From the IMG/VR virus record IMGVR_UViG_3300035183_000203, positions 1 through 28,985 of that record: a stretch of 28,985 nt of DNA. One strand, given 5' to 3'. A program made the position numbers and the translations under genes. Below are positions 7,076-11,745 of this stretch, in pieces. Within the stretch, counting starts at the first letter, position 1. Every line of letters begins with the position of its first letter. A model generated the notes under the pieces. That model made no database searches. It was given only the letters and a program-made list of their open reading frames with translations, and had not been told where the DNA came from. Origin of the DNA: a virus.

Positions 7076-7306
7076 TTATTTTTCTTCCTCCACTCGGACG
7101 CTCTTCAATTGTCCGAGCGGCTCTTGCGGGTCGGCTCTTAATATTTCGATTGCCCGCTCCAGCGTGTCCGCCTTCACGCGGCGGTTAACTAGCGCGTCGC
7201 CGCATGTATAGTACGTGATGAGGTATGTCGCAGGATACTTGATTTCATGGCCGTCCAATGTGGTAACCCAGGCCTCGCGCTCGCTGTCGTAGTAATATTG
7301 AAACAT
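7076..7306 (-). CDS. Hypothetical protein (76 aa)
   Basis: ATG 7306 (MFQYYYDSEREAWVTTLDGHEI) is preceded by TTGGAGATTACA, giving a proper ribosome binding site, so a TTG at 7318 is rejected. The product starts with a beta-rich half (AWVTTLDGHEIKYPATYLITYYTCGD), continues with a helix (KADTLERAIEILRADP) and ends acidic. No known family is recognised. It is the last gene of the short early unit starting at 8133 and is followed by the hairpin at 7032-7070. Confidence 0.75.
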   Translation of the reverse strand: MFQYYYDSEREAWVTTLDGHEIKYPATYLITYYTCGDALVNRRVKADTLERAIEILRADPQEPLGQLKSVRVEEEK

Positions 7307-7354
7307 TGTAATCTCCAATGTCCGTTTTTATCAGGAACGGACAAACCTGCGGTC

Positions 7355-7963
7355 TTATCGCGGCCTGACATGCTCCACGTCTTTGTAGTGGCGGGTTTCC
7401 CCGTCGGTGGTCGTGTAAGCCGAGCCGTCGGTGTAGTACACGCGGCACTTGATGGTGTAGCGTCCCGCTTTGCCCATGTCCTCAGATGTGACGTATTTCA
7501 TGAGGCCATTCGCAGATTCGATTTTCCATTTATTGACGGCAATTCGCGGATATTTGTCATTTGCGCCGAAAAACTTGATTGTGGTTTTGCCGTCCGGCTG
7601 TGGCAACACCTCCACAATATCGGCGTCAATCGTCTGATATTTAACATCCGGGCCTTTTCGAGATGGAGGCAATTCCACCGCAGATTCGGCCAGTTGTTTT
7701 GCGAGCTCTTTATTCCCCTCTTCCAGCACAATGGCAACGTCTTTTGTGGGCAGTGGGGCGGCGGCGGCGGGCGGAAGCGGTTTCTCGACGGTCATGTCGT
7801 ATTCCCCCATAGCCCAGACGATGCTATCCATGAGGCTTTTGATAGCATCTTTTGGCGTAATCGCGCGGGCAGTCACATTGATGGGTACGCCAGTCTTAGA
7901 ATAGATGGTGGCAAATGCTATTCCGCCCGCCTCTGGTAATTGGTAGTTTTCGTTTGTATTCAT
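7355..7963 (-). CDS. Hypothetical early protein (202 aa), possible ssDNA-binding role
   Basis: ATG 7963 (MNTNENYQLPEAGGIAFATI) has AAGGAGCC upstream and is taken over an upstream TTG at 7990. The N-terminal 60 residues include a short alpha/beta stretch (GVPINVTARAITPKDAIKSLMDSIVWAM), followed by a Pro/Ala linker. Residues about 105-202 are beta-rich with KYQTIDADIVEVLPQPDGKT, KFFGANDKYPRIAVNKWKIE and a terminal YKDVEHVRP. This resembles small beta-barrel nucleic-acid binders, but no OB-fold signature is certain. The gene directly downstream of a peptide with an SSB-like tail (8023-8133) makes a single-strand-binding function worth testing. Unproven. Confidence 0.75.
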   Translation of the reverse strand: MNTNENYQLPEAGGIAFATIYSKTGVPINVTARAITPKDAIKSLMDSIVWAMGEYDMTVEKPLPPAAAAPLPTKDVAIVLEEGNKELAKQLAESAVELPPSRKGPDVKYQTIDADIVEVLPQPDGKTTIKFFGANDKYPRIAVNKWKIESANGLMKYVTSEDMGKAGRYTIKCRVYYTDGSAYTTTDGETRHYKDVEHVRPR

Positions 7964-7974
7964 TTTGGCTCCTT

Positions 7975-7994
7975 GCCGATGTGAATGCATCGGC
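7975..7994 (-). promoter_or_regulatory. Small stem-loop in leader of the 202-aa gene
   Basis: GCCGATG (7975-7981) pairs with CATCGGC (7988-7994) over a 6-nt loop, just upstream of the ribosome binding site of the gene starting at 7963. It may affect translation or mRNA stability; the role is unknown. Confidence 0.35.
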
Positions 7995-8022
7995 TTATGT
8001 GAATTTGTGAATTGCGGATTGA

Positions 8023-8133
8023 TTAGAACGGAATTTTATTATTATCGTCCTCGTCGCCTCCTTTCCGCGGCGCGTCAATCTCCAGAACCTCGCCGCCGCT
8101 GATAATACATCGTGTGCCAAGTTCATTGTCCAT
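8023..8133 (-). CDS. 36-aa peptide with SSB-like acidic C-terminal tip
   Basis: First gene of the leftward early operon. A strong AAAGGAG lies seven bases before ATG 8133, and a consensus promoter lies about 20 bp further upstream. The peptide begins MDNELGTRCIISGGEVLEID and ends GGDEDDNNKIPF. The final acidic run plus Ile-Pro-Phe resembles the C-terminal tip of bacterial single-stranded DNA-binding proteins (DDDIPF type), which recruits many repair and replication enzymes. There is no room for an OB fold. It may be a stand-alone tip peptide or the remainder of an SSB gene. Reality as a gene is well supported by promoter and ribosome binding site; function is inferred. Confidence 0.7.
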   Translation of the reverse strand: MDNELGTRCIISGGEVLEIDAPRKGGDEDDNNKIPF

Positions 8134-8154
8134 TTCAATCTCCTTTCATTTACA

Positions 8155-8182
8155 ATTATACACAAATGTCAACGAATGTCAA
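8155..8182 (-). promoter_or_regulatory. Leftward early promoter, consensus sigma70
   Basis: On the minus strand TTGACA (8182-8177) and TATAAT (8160-8155) are separated by 16 bp. The sequence AATGTCAA occurs at 8165-8172 and 8175-8182, a direct repeat with a 10-bp period overlapping the -35 element, as expected for an operator. The promoter is back to back with the rightward one at 8196-8223. Confidence 0.85.
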
Positions 8183-8195
8183 GAGAAAATTACCC

Positions 8196-8223
8196 TTGAC
8201 AAAAATAAAAAAATCCATATAAT
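8196..8223 (+). promoter_or_regulatory. Rightward promoter of HTH gene and cassette array, leaderless
   Basis: TTGACA (8196-8201) and TATAAT (8218-8223), both perfect, have a 16-bp spacer. The expected transcription start is about 8230, one base before or at the ATG at 8231, so the mRNA would be leaderless or nearly so. No Shine-Dalgarno sequence is present before that ATG. Confidence 0.8.
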
Positions 8224-8230
8224 TCACAAT

Positions 8231-8419
8231 ATGGAAACAATAAAACTCACTAAACCAATTTATGAATACTCGGCCAATGAATGGCTTCGTATCTGGAGCG
8301 AAGCCCGCCGCGCTGAAATGCGCCGGCTTTATGCCAGCGGCAATCTCTCGCTGGCAAAAGTAGGCGAGAGGTTCGGAGTATCCCGCCAGAATGTGGCGCG
8401 AGTTTTGAAGGATAATTAA
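8231..8419 (+). CDS. Small HTH DNA-binding protein (62 aa), putative switch regulator
   Basis: Longer in-frame starts exist from 8114, but these would cover both promoters. ATG 8231 (METIKLTKPIYEYSANEWLR) coincides with the predicted transcription start and is chosen. The C-terminal half, EMRRLYASGNLSLAKVGERFGVSRQNVARVLKDN, is a clear helix-turn-helix like those of resolvase/Hin-type or sigma-like proteins (AKVGERFGVSRQNVARV). The gene faces away from the early operon across two back-to-back promoters, the arrangement of a phage genetic switch. Downstream on the same strand begins the cassette array, so it probably shares this transcript. At 62 aa it lacks a separate dimerisation domain. A repressor or activator role is inferred. 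Confidence 0.8.
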   Translation: METIKLTKPIYEYSANEWLRIWSEARRAEMRRLYASGNLSLAKVGERFGVSRQNVARVLKDN

Positions 8420-8449
8420 TTTTCTATTAATCAGTTCCGTATAAACATA

Positions 8450-8456
8450 GTTAGCC
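8450..8456 (+). other. Left recombination core of cassette array (attI-equivalent)
   Basis: GTTAGCC marks the 5' boundary of the first cassette, with the expected crossover between G8450 and T8451. It is matched by the R'' box GGCTAAC at 8737-8743 in the cassette's own attC. GTTAGCC differs from GTTRRRY at one position. No R'' box or hairpin lies upstream, so this is an attI-like single site or a secondary integration site, not an attC. Confidence 0.6.
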
Positions 8457-8487
8457 CGCACTTGGCAAATGTGCAGAAGAGGAAAAA

Positions 8488-8733
8488 ATGAAAGCAAAGA
8501 CAATATTTTTTTACATTTTTGAAAACGGAGAAACTTGTGCAATGGTTTCTTCGGCGGGGGACCCAGAAACCATGCACAGAGCTGCAATGCAACAGGCAAA
8601 AGTTCGCGGTACAAAAATTTCATGCGCTCATGTAATCGACGATGGAGTTACGATCGATTACAAAACGCAAAAATTACTTGCCAGGTTTGTTGATTTTGAT
8701 TTTTCTCATGGTGTCCCATTTCCGATTCGATGA
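8488..8733 (+). CDS. Cassette 1 protein, hypothetical (81 aa)
   Basis: ATG 8488 follows GAGG with six bases between. The product starts MKAKTIFFYIFENGETCAMV and continues with a helical middle (ETMHRAAMQQAKVRGTK) and a beta-rich end; it is soluble and of unknown family. The TGA at 8731-8733 lies immediately before the R'' box of attC1, the normal gene/attC arrangement of a cassette. It is about 70 nt downstream of the HTH gene and probably read from the same promoter. Confidence 0.75.
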   Translation: MKAKTIFFYIFENGETCAMVSSAGDPETMHRAAMQQAKVRGTKISCAHVIDDGVTIDYKTQKLLARFVDFDFSHGVPFPIR

Positions 8734-8736
8734 GCG

Positions 8737-8866
8737 GGCTAACATCGCGTGCAGCCGACTGGTGGGACTCGTCCCGACTTACAAGCATTTTTCTGGCTTC
8801 GGGCTTTTTCCTGCTCCCAAGCCGAATCCACGCCCGCTCACCAGCGGCTAACGCAAACCGTTGGGC
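8737..8866 (+). other. attC1 recombination site
   Basis: R'' GGCTAAC (8737-8743), L'' AGCCGACTGGTG (8752-8763), L' CACCAGCGGCT (8839-8849), R' GTTGGGC (8860-8866). L'' and L' pair with one unpaired A. Unpaired spacers ATCGCGTG and AACGCAAACC separate the arms, as in canonical attC. An outer GAGCGGGC/GCCCGCTC pair is also present (8732-8739, 8832-8839). Confidence 0.9.
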
Positions 8867-8892
8867 GGCAAGTCCAGAAAGGAATAAAAAAA

Positions 8893-9039
8893 ATGGAAAT
8901 ATTGGTGGTGGTTGCGTGTGCGTTAATTATTGGTAATATTCTATGGGAATCCAAAGACGACATTCCGCTTGGTTGTGGCGCGCTCATGGTTATTGGAGTA
9001 ATCGTTGGATGGGTGGTGCTATGGCGAATTTTTCCATAG
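8893..9039 (+). CDS. Cassette 2 small membrane protein (48 aa)
   Basis: MEILVVVACALIIGNILWES forms a first transmembrane helix. A short charged and Gly/Cys loop (KDDIPLGCG) follows, then a second helix (ALMVIGVIVGWVVLWRIFP) to the C-terminus. An AAAGGA motif precedes the ATG at 8893. The stop lies two bases before the R'' region of attC2. Two-helix hairpin proteins of this size are common in cassettes and in phages (exclusion, holin-like, toxins); which applies here is unknown. Confidence 0.7.
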   Translation: MEILVVVACALIIGNILWESKDDIPLGCGALMVIGVIVGWVVLWRIFP

Positions 9040-9041
9040 CC

Positions 9042-9150
9042 GCCCAACATCGTTTGCAGGCGGACGGCGGCAACGCTGTTCCAGTCTAGCAATCATCCCA
9101 ACAGCAGGCGAGCGCGTACGAGCCGCCGCCGCTGAAACCAACCGTTGGGC
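9042..9150 (+). other. attC2 recombination site
   Basis: R'' GCCCAAC (9042-9048) and R' GTTGGGC (9144-9150). L'' AGGCGGACGGCGGC pairs with L' GCCGCCGCCGCT with an unpaired A. The 5' end of cassette 2 (GTTGGGCGGC) is the exact complement of GCCGCCCAAC here. Confidence 0.9.
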
Positions 9151-9164
9151 GGCTTGGAGGAAAA

Positions 9165-9383
9165 ATGTGTAATCGTTTATATAGATATAAATGCGTAGTA
9201 TGTGGGCTTTCCTGCGAAGGTTGCGTCCACGATGGTTTTTATTATTCAAAAAAGGTTTGCGGTAAGTTACGCTGTTCAATAGAAGCACGCTGCCGAACAT
9301 CGCGTGCACTGGACGGGGCGAAGCGCACGGCTCAAAAAGGTTCTATTAGTGGCAAGCGTTCTGGTAGGTCGCCCCGCCAGTAA
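9165..9383 (+). CDS. Cassette 3 cysteine-rich peptide (72 aa)
   Basis: GGAGG lies five bases before ATG 9165. The N-terminal half is Cys-rich (MCNRLYRYKCVVCGLSCEGC, then KKVCGKLRC), suggesting one or two zinc sites of CxxC type. The reading frame continues through the whole attC3 and terminates at the TAA of its L'/spacer region, so the last 30 residues are encoded by the recombination site and are basic and low in hydrophobics. A shorter functional core is likely. Unknown function. Confidence 0.65.
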   Translation: MCNRLYRYKCVVCGLSCEGCVHDGFYYSKKVCGKLRCSIEARCRTSRALDGAKRTAQKGSISGKRSGRSPRQ

Positions 9384-9398
9384 CGCAAACCGTTGGGC
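9292..9398 (+). other. attC3 recombination site
   Basis: R'' GCCGAAC (9292-9298, one mismatch to consensus) and R' GTTGGGC (9392-9398). L'' ACTGGACGGGGCGA pairs with L' TCGCCCCGCCAGT over 13 bp with exactly one extrahelical A. This is the cleanest stem in the array. Confidence 0.92.
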
Positions 9399-9422
9399 GG
9401 AAGCCCTGCATAAGGAGTGATA

Positions 9423-9692
9423 ATGAAAAAAGAAAATGGTTCGTCAAGTGTTCATGTTTTATATCATAGCCCTCGCTGGCATATCTGCTGGAATTTGTTC
9501 GCTCACGGCTATCGTAAGTATGCCGTCAATTTCAAGCGTTACACCAGCCTCGGTATTGAGTATTGCTTTTGGGTGTCGTTTGGTAAGGGTAATCTGTCAT
9601 TCACATTCCGCCCAACACCGCTTGCACACCGACCAGAAACGGGCGCGGCGAAATCTGACAGCGAATCCAAGTCCGCCGTTTCTGGCGGGTGA
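9423..9692 (+). CDS. Cassette 4 hypothetical protein (89 aa)
   Basis: ATG 9423 follows AAGGAG at ideal spacing, which decides between this frame and an overlapping longer frame (9436-9912). The product reads MKKENGSSSVHVLYHSPRWH, with aromatic-rich segments IEYCFWVSFGKGNLSFTF, and the last quarter is encoded by attC4 with its TGA inside L'. Composition suggests a beta-rich soluble or peripheral membrane protein. No family is recognised. Confidence 0.6.
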   Translation: MKKENGSSSVHVLYHSPRWHICWNLFAHGYRKYAVNFKRYTSLGIEYCFWVSFGKGNLSFTFRPTPLAHRPETGAAKSDSESKSAVSGG

Positions 9693-9707
9693 AGCAAATC
9701 GTTGGGC
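9610..9707 (+). other. attC4 recombination site
   Basis: R'' GCCCAAC (9610-9616) and R' GTTGGGC (9701-9707). L'' CCGACCAGAAACGG pairs with L' CCGTTTCTGGCGG with one unpaired A. TTCCGCCCAAC is the exact 11-bp complement of the 5' end of cassette 4 (GTTGGGCGGAA, 9392-9402). Confidence 0.92.
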
Positions 9708-9729
9708 GGCAAGCCCGGAAAGGAACAAA

Positions 9730-9912
9730 ATGGATTGCAAAAAATGTGGAAGTCCCGTGTATCACCCATCATCTAGCAAACTATGTCCGCAGTGTGAAGG
9801 TGAGATGTTGGATAAATGGGTTGCAGAACAAGAAGCCGCCCAACAACACATGCAACCGACCGCCGCTGGCGGAGAGACGGACGGCGAAAATTCTGAAAGC
9901 GGCGGCGGCTAA
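9730..9912 (+). CDS. Cassette 5 zinc-ribbon peptide (60 aa)
   Basis: AAAGGAACAAA precedes ATG 9730. The protein opens with MDCKKCGSPVYHPSSSKLCP and QCEG, a classic four-cysteine zinc ribbon (CxxC...CxxC), then an acidic helix (EMLDKWVAEQEAAQQHM). The remaining part is low-complexity Gly/Glu sequence coded by attC5, ending at the TAA of GGCTAACGC. It is probably a small zinc-binding adaptor; the cellular role is unknown. Confidence 0.75.
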   Translation: MDCKKCGSPVYHPSSSKLCPQCEGEMLDKWVAEQEAAQQHMQPTAAGGETDGENSESGGG

Positions 9913-9927
9913 CGCAAGCCGTTAGAA
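9838..9927 (+). other. attC5 recombination site
   Basis: R'' GCCCAAC (9838-9844) and R' GTTAGAA (9921-9927, last base off consensus). L'' AACCGACCGCCGCT pairs with L' AGCGGCGGCGGCT with one extrahelical A. GCCGCCCAAC complements the 5' end of cassette 5. Confidence 0.9.
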
Positions 9928-9940
9928 AGGCTCTTGCAAA

Positions 9941-10144
9941 ATGAAAGATATTTTAGGTCTTGTTATTGTGACAATGGGAGCGTCTATCTTCGGGCGCGGC
10001 TTTGAAATGTTATCACCTGATTTACAAACAGAATTCGCCAAAGAAATGTACGAGAAAATGATTGCCTTTCTAACACAGCGTACAGCGGACGGGGCTAACG
10101 TGTCCGCCGAATCAGACAGTGTTGGCGGCACACCCCGCCGCTGA
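9941..10144 (+). CDS. Cassette 6 small membrane-anchored protein (67 aa)
   Basis: MKDILGLVIVTMGASIFGRG is a single N-terminal hydrophobic helix. A charged amphipathic helix (LQTEFAKEMYEKMIAFLTQR) follows, and then a tail coded by attC6 that ends with TGA in L'. GAAAGG is the ribosome binding site. The organisation (anchor plus helix) resembles many cassette and phage accessory peptides, and no specific function follows. Confidence 0.65.
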   Translation: MKDILGLVIVTMGASIFGRGFEMLSPDLQTEFAKEMYEKMIAFLTQRTADGANVSAESDSVGGTPRR

Positions 10145-10159
10145 CGCAAACCGTTAGAC
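10093..10159 (+). other. attC6 recombination site
   Basis: R'' GGCTAAC (10093-10099) and R' GTTAGAC (10153-10159, consensus). Shorter than its neighbours (67 bp). R'' does not fully complement the 5' end of cassette 6 (GTTAGAA), indicating drift. L' GCTGACGCAAACC matches the array consensus. Confidence 0.75.
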
Positions 10160-10209
10160 CTCTGTTTTGCAAACAGGCGTACCTTGTCAAATGAATATCG
10201 GGCGGCGGT

Positions 10210-10398
10210 GTGGTAGTACACACACAGGATACTGGAAAGACGACCCTAAGCAAGTCAGCCGGGATGAATAGTCCCCGCCAGTATGCCGCAGAACACATGC
10301 TAAGTAATGCGATGTTACTCCGCCCGAAAGACCCCTTACACACCGTTGCCAAGAGACGCAAGCCCACATGCTCCATGCTCGAAACAATAGTGCGGTGA
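10210..10398 (+). CDS. Doubtful cassette 7 ORF (62 aa, GTG start)
   Basis: Cassette 7 (10154-10496) has no ORF with a convincing ribosome binding site. The only reasonable frame begins at GTG 10210 or at the internal ATG 10264 (MNSPRQYAAEHMLSNAMLLR) and stops 10 bp before R'' of attC7. Its C-terminus is basic with Cys and His. A 26-codon frame starting at 10191 also exists. The cassette may carry no protein gene, or a non-coding RNA or promoter. Low confidence. Confidence 0.3.
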   Translation: MVVHTQDTGKTTLSKSAGMNSPRQYAAEHMLSNAMLLRPKDPLHTVAKRRKPTCSMLETIVR

Positions 10399-10410
10399 AA
10401 AGTGGGTGGG

Positions 10411-10502
10411 GTCTAACATAGCGTGCAGCGGTTGGTGGGCTGCGCCACTTCGCTTTCAAGTCGCGCCGTACCCGCCAATCCGCTGCACGCAAGCCGTTGG
10501 GC
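10411..10502 (+). other. attC7 recombination site
   Basis: R'' GTCTAAC (10411-10417) and R' GTTGGGC (10496-10502), both consensus. GGTCTAAC is the exact complement of the cassette 7 start GTTAGACC. L'' AGCGGTTGGTGGG pairs with L' CCCGCCAATCCGCT with one bulged base. Confidence 0.9.
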
Positions 10503-10516
10503 GGATAGGAGTAAAA

Positions 10517-10681
10517 ATGAATCTTTTATGTTCGGTGTTTGGGCATCTATGGGTGTCTCGATATTGGTGGATTGATAGCGCAACATGCGTTTTGAAAAAA
10601 GAATGTTTGCGTTGCAGTGAAGAACGTTTGTCTGAATATCCACCCAACATTGTTTTGCAGCAGACGGGCTTATATGAATAA
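10517..10681 (+). CDS. Cassette 8a small Cys/Trp-rich protein (54 aa)
   Basis: ATAGGAG precedes ATG 10517. The peptide MNLLCSVFGHLWVSRYWWID continues with CVLKKECLRCSEE, so a Cys-x2-Cys zinc site or disulphides are possible. The TAA overlaps the ATG of the following ORF, suggesting coupling. An R'' box (ACCCAAC, 10642-10648) that complements the start of this cassette lies inside the end of the gene, but its attC is not completed. See the fused-cassette finding. Confidence 0.65.
   Translation: MNLLCSVFGHLWVSRYWWIDSATCVLKKECLRCSEERLSEYPPNIVLQQTGLYE
10642..10665 (+). other. Truncated attC (R''/L'' half only)
   Basis: TATCCACCCAAC (ending at 10648) complements the start of cassette 8, GTTGGGCGGATA (10496-10507), at 11 of 12 positions with a G-T wobble. 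It is followed by a spacer and an L''-like GCAGACGGG. No matching L'/R' follows before the next gene, so the 3' half seems deleted. Confidence 0.6.
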
Positions 10682-10883
10682 ACTTGTAAAACCAAAAGCA
10701 ATCGGTCTGCAATGGGTGTGGGTTTGCGAAGAATGCGAAACACCCATCGTTGTTGCAAATAAGCGGTATTTCTGGGCTTGCAATTGTCACTTACGCCCAA
10801 CAAAGCGCGCACTGGACAAAAGCCAGCGGGCAAATCGCCACGCCACTAATACCCACCGTTGGACGACAAGCGCGAAGGAGTAA
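10674..10883 (+). CDS. Cassette 8b zinc-binding peptide (69 aa)
   Basis: ATG 10674 overlaps the stop of the previous ORF. The sequence MNKLVKPKAIGLQWVWVCEE has a CEEC pair, and later CNCH, consistent with a four-ligand zinc site. The frame goes on through attC8 and past its R' into the leader of the next cassette, stopping at TAA 10881-10883 after the AAGGAG of the following gene. The C-terminal third is basic and attC-derived. No good independent ribosome binding site; coupling is likely. Confidence 0.6.
   Translation: MNKLVKPKAIGLQWVWVCEECETPIVVANKRYFWACNCHLRPTKRALDKSQRANRHATNTHRWTTSAKE
10795..10864 (+). other. attC8 recombination site
   Basis: R'' GCCCAAC (10795-10801) and R' GTTGGAC (10858-10864), both consensus. 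The interior GCCAGCGGG...CGCCACTAAT resembles that of attC10, suggesting the two belong to a different attC lineage from sites 1-5. Confidence 0.85.
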
Positions 10884-10887
10884 TAAA

Positions 10888-11229
10888 ATGATTGATGAAG
10901 TTTTACGCAAATTGATTGATTTTCTGCAGGAGGCCAGTCCGTTTGTTTGGAGTACGTTGCTTAGGCAGGTTTATGTTGACGCTGCCGGAAATATCGCCTG
11001 GTCAGTTGGGCTTCTTGTTCTTGCCTTTGTTTTATATAAGGCCGGTAAGTACGGCAAGGAGCATGCCACTGATTACAACATGCTGGGAGAAATGGGTTTG
11101 ATTGCCTGGTTTTTCTGCGCGCTATTTGGAGTGGCTTCTTTTAGTTTGCTGGTTGATGCGATAAAATATTTCTCAAATCCAGAGTTTTATGCAATCCAAT
11201 ATATCCTGCGCCAAATAGGTGGCGGCTAA
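10888..11229 (+). CDS. Cassette 9 membrane protein (113 aa)
   Basis: AAGGAG lies seven bases before ATG 10888. An amphipathic N-terminus (MIDEVLRKLIDFLQEASPFV) precedes a transmembrane helix (IAWSVGLLVLAFVLYKAG), a charged loop (KYGKEHATDYNMLGEM) and a second helix (IAWFFCALFGVASFSLLVDA). The gene ends in Gly-Gly-Gly with the TAA of GGCTAACGCC, i.e. within its attC. It is the largest cassette membrane protein. Candidate functions such as superinfection exclusion or abortive infection are by analogy only. Confidence 0.75.
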   Translation: MIDEVLRKLIDFLQEASPFVWSTLLRQVYVDAAGNIAWSVGLLVLAFVLYKAGKYGKEHATDYNMLGEMGLIAWFFCALFGVASFSLLVDAIKYFSNPEFYAIQYILRQIGGG

Positions 11230-11245
11230 CGCCAGTTCGTTGGGA
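11194..11245 (+). other. attC9, degenerate
   Basis: R' region TTCGTTGGGAGG with core GTTGGGA (11239-11245) and the typical L' GGCTAACGCC are clear. R'' is weak (ATCCAAT at 11194-11200 is the best match). The GGGAGG of R' also serves as the ribosome binding site of the next gene. Confidence 0.55.
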
Positions 11246-11253
11246 GGCTTTTT

Positions 11254-11745
11254 ATGACATATAATGTTTCACAAATTAGAGAGGCCGTAAAAGTTTCTTT
11301 ATCATTCGCCCAGGTCATGCGCGAAATAGGCAAACGCGGAGGCGGCACACAACAGAGAATAAAACTATTTTGCCAACGTAATAATATTGATTACAGCCAC
11401 TTCACCGGCCAGGCACATTGTACTCCGCAACGCAAAGTTTCTTTTGAGGAAGGAAGCAAAAAAGTATCAACCAGCGTTTTGAAGAAACGTCTTTTTGCTT
11501 CTGGCGTTGAAAAAGTTTGTCAACAGTGCGGTTTGTCAGAGTGGCGTGGTTTGCCTGCTCCATTGGAGCTTCATCATAAAGACGGAAATAGAAACAACAA
11601 CCATCCATCCAATTTGGAAATATTATGTCCGAATTGTCACGCGCAAACTGAGTCGTATTGCAGACGCAAACGCTACCGCCGTCCAACACCGCCTGCGTTC
11701 AACGAAGCCAGCGGGGACACGCCACTAATGACGGCAAGCCATTAA
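11254..11745 (+). CDS. Cassette 10 HNH endonuclease (163 aa)
   Basis: The C-terminal half carries an HNH nuclease: a CQQC zinc knuckle near residue 90, LELHHKDGNRNNNHPSN (His107-His108, Asp110, Asn residues) and LEILCPNCHAQT with the second CxxC and a histidine. The N-terminal half contains a possible HTH (SLSFAQVMREIGKRGGG) found with many phage-associated HNH proteins. It would cut DNA; whether it acts as a mobile nuclease, packaging helper or defence enzyme is open. ATG 11254 uses GGGAGG from the attC core. The last residues are coded by attC10, and its TAA overlaps the stop of the opposing gene. Confidence 0.9.
   Translation: MTYNVSQIREAVKVSLSFAQVMREIGKRGGGTQQRIKLFCQRNNIDYSHFTGQAHCTPQRKVSFEEGSKKVSTSVLKKRLFASGVEKVCQQCGLSEWRGLPAPLELHHKDGNRNNNHPSNLEILCPNCHAQTESYCRRKRYRRPTPPAFNEASGDTPLMTASH

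Noticed and set aside
8114-8230. Longer N-terminus for the HTH protein (101 aa)
   Set aside because: It would put both divergent promoters inside coding sequence; the ATG at 8231 matches the predicted leaderless start.
8156-8623. 155-aa minus-strand ORF over the HTH gene and cassette 1
   Set aside because: It covers both promoters and the recombination boundary, has no start signal and a shadow-like composition.
9436-9912. 158-aa plus-strand ORF spanning cassettes 4 and 5
   Set aside because: It crosses an attC and fuses a shifted frame of cassette 4 to the zinc-ribbon ORF; each cassette has its own ORF with a good ribosome binding site.
10413-10833. Overlapping minus-strand ORFs of 125 aa in the cassette region
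   Set aside because: No ribosome binding sites, opposite to cassette orientation and running across attC sites; complementary shadows.
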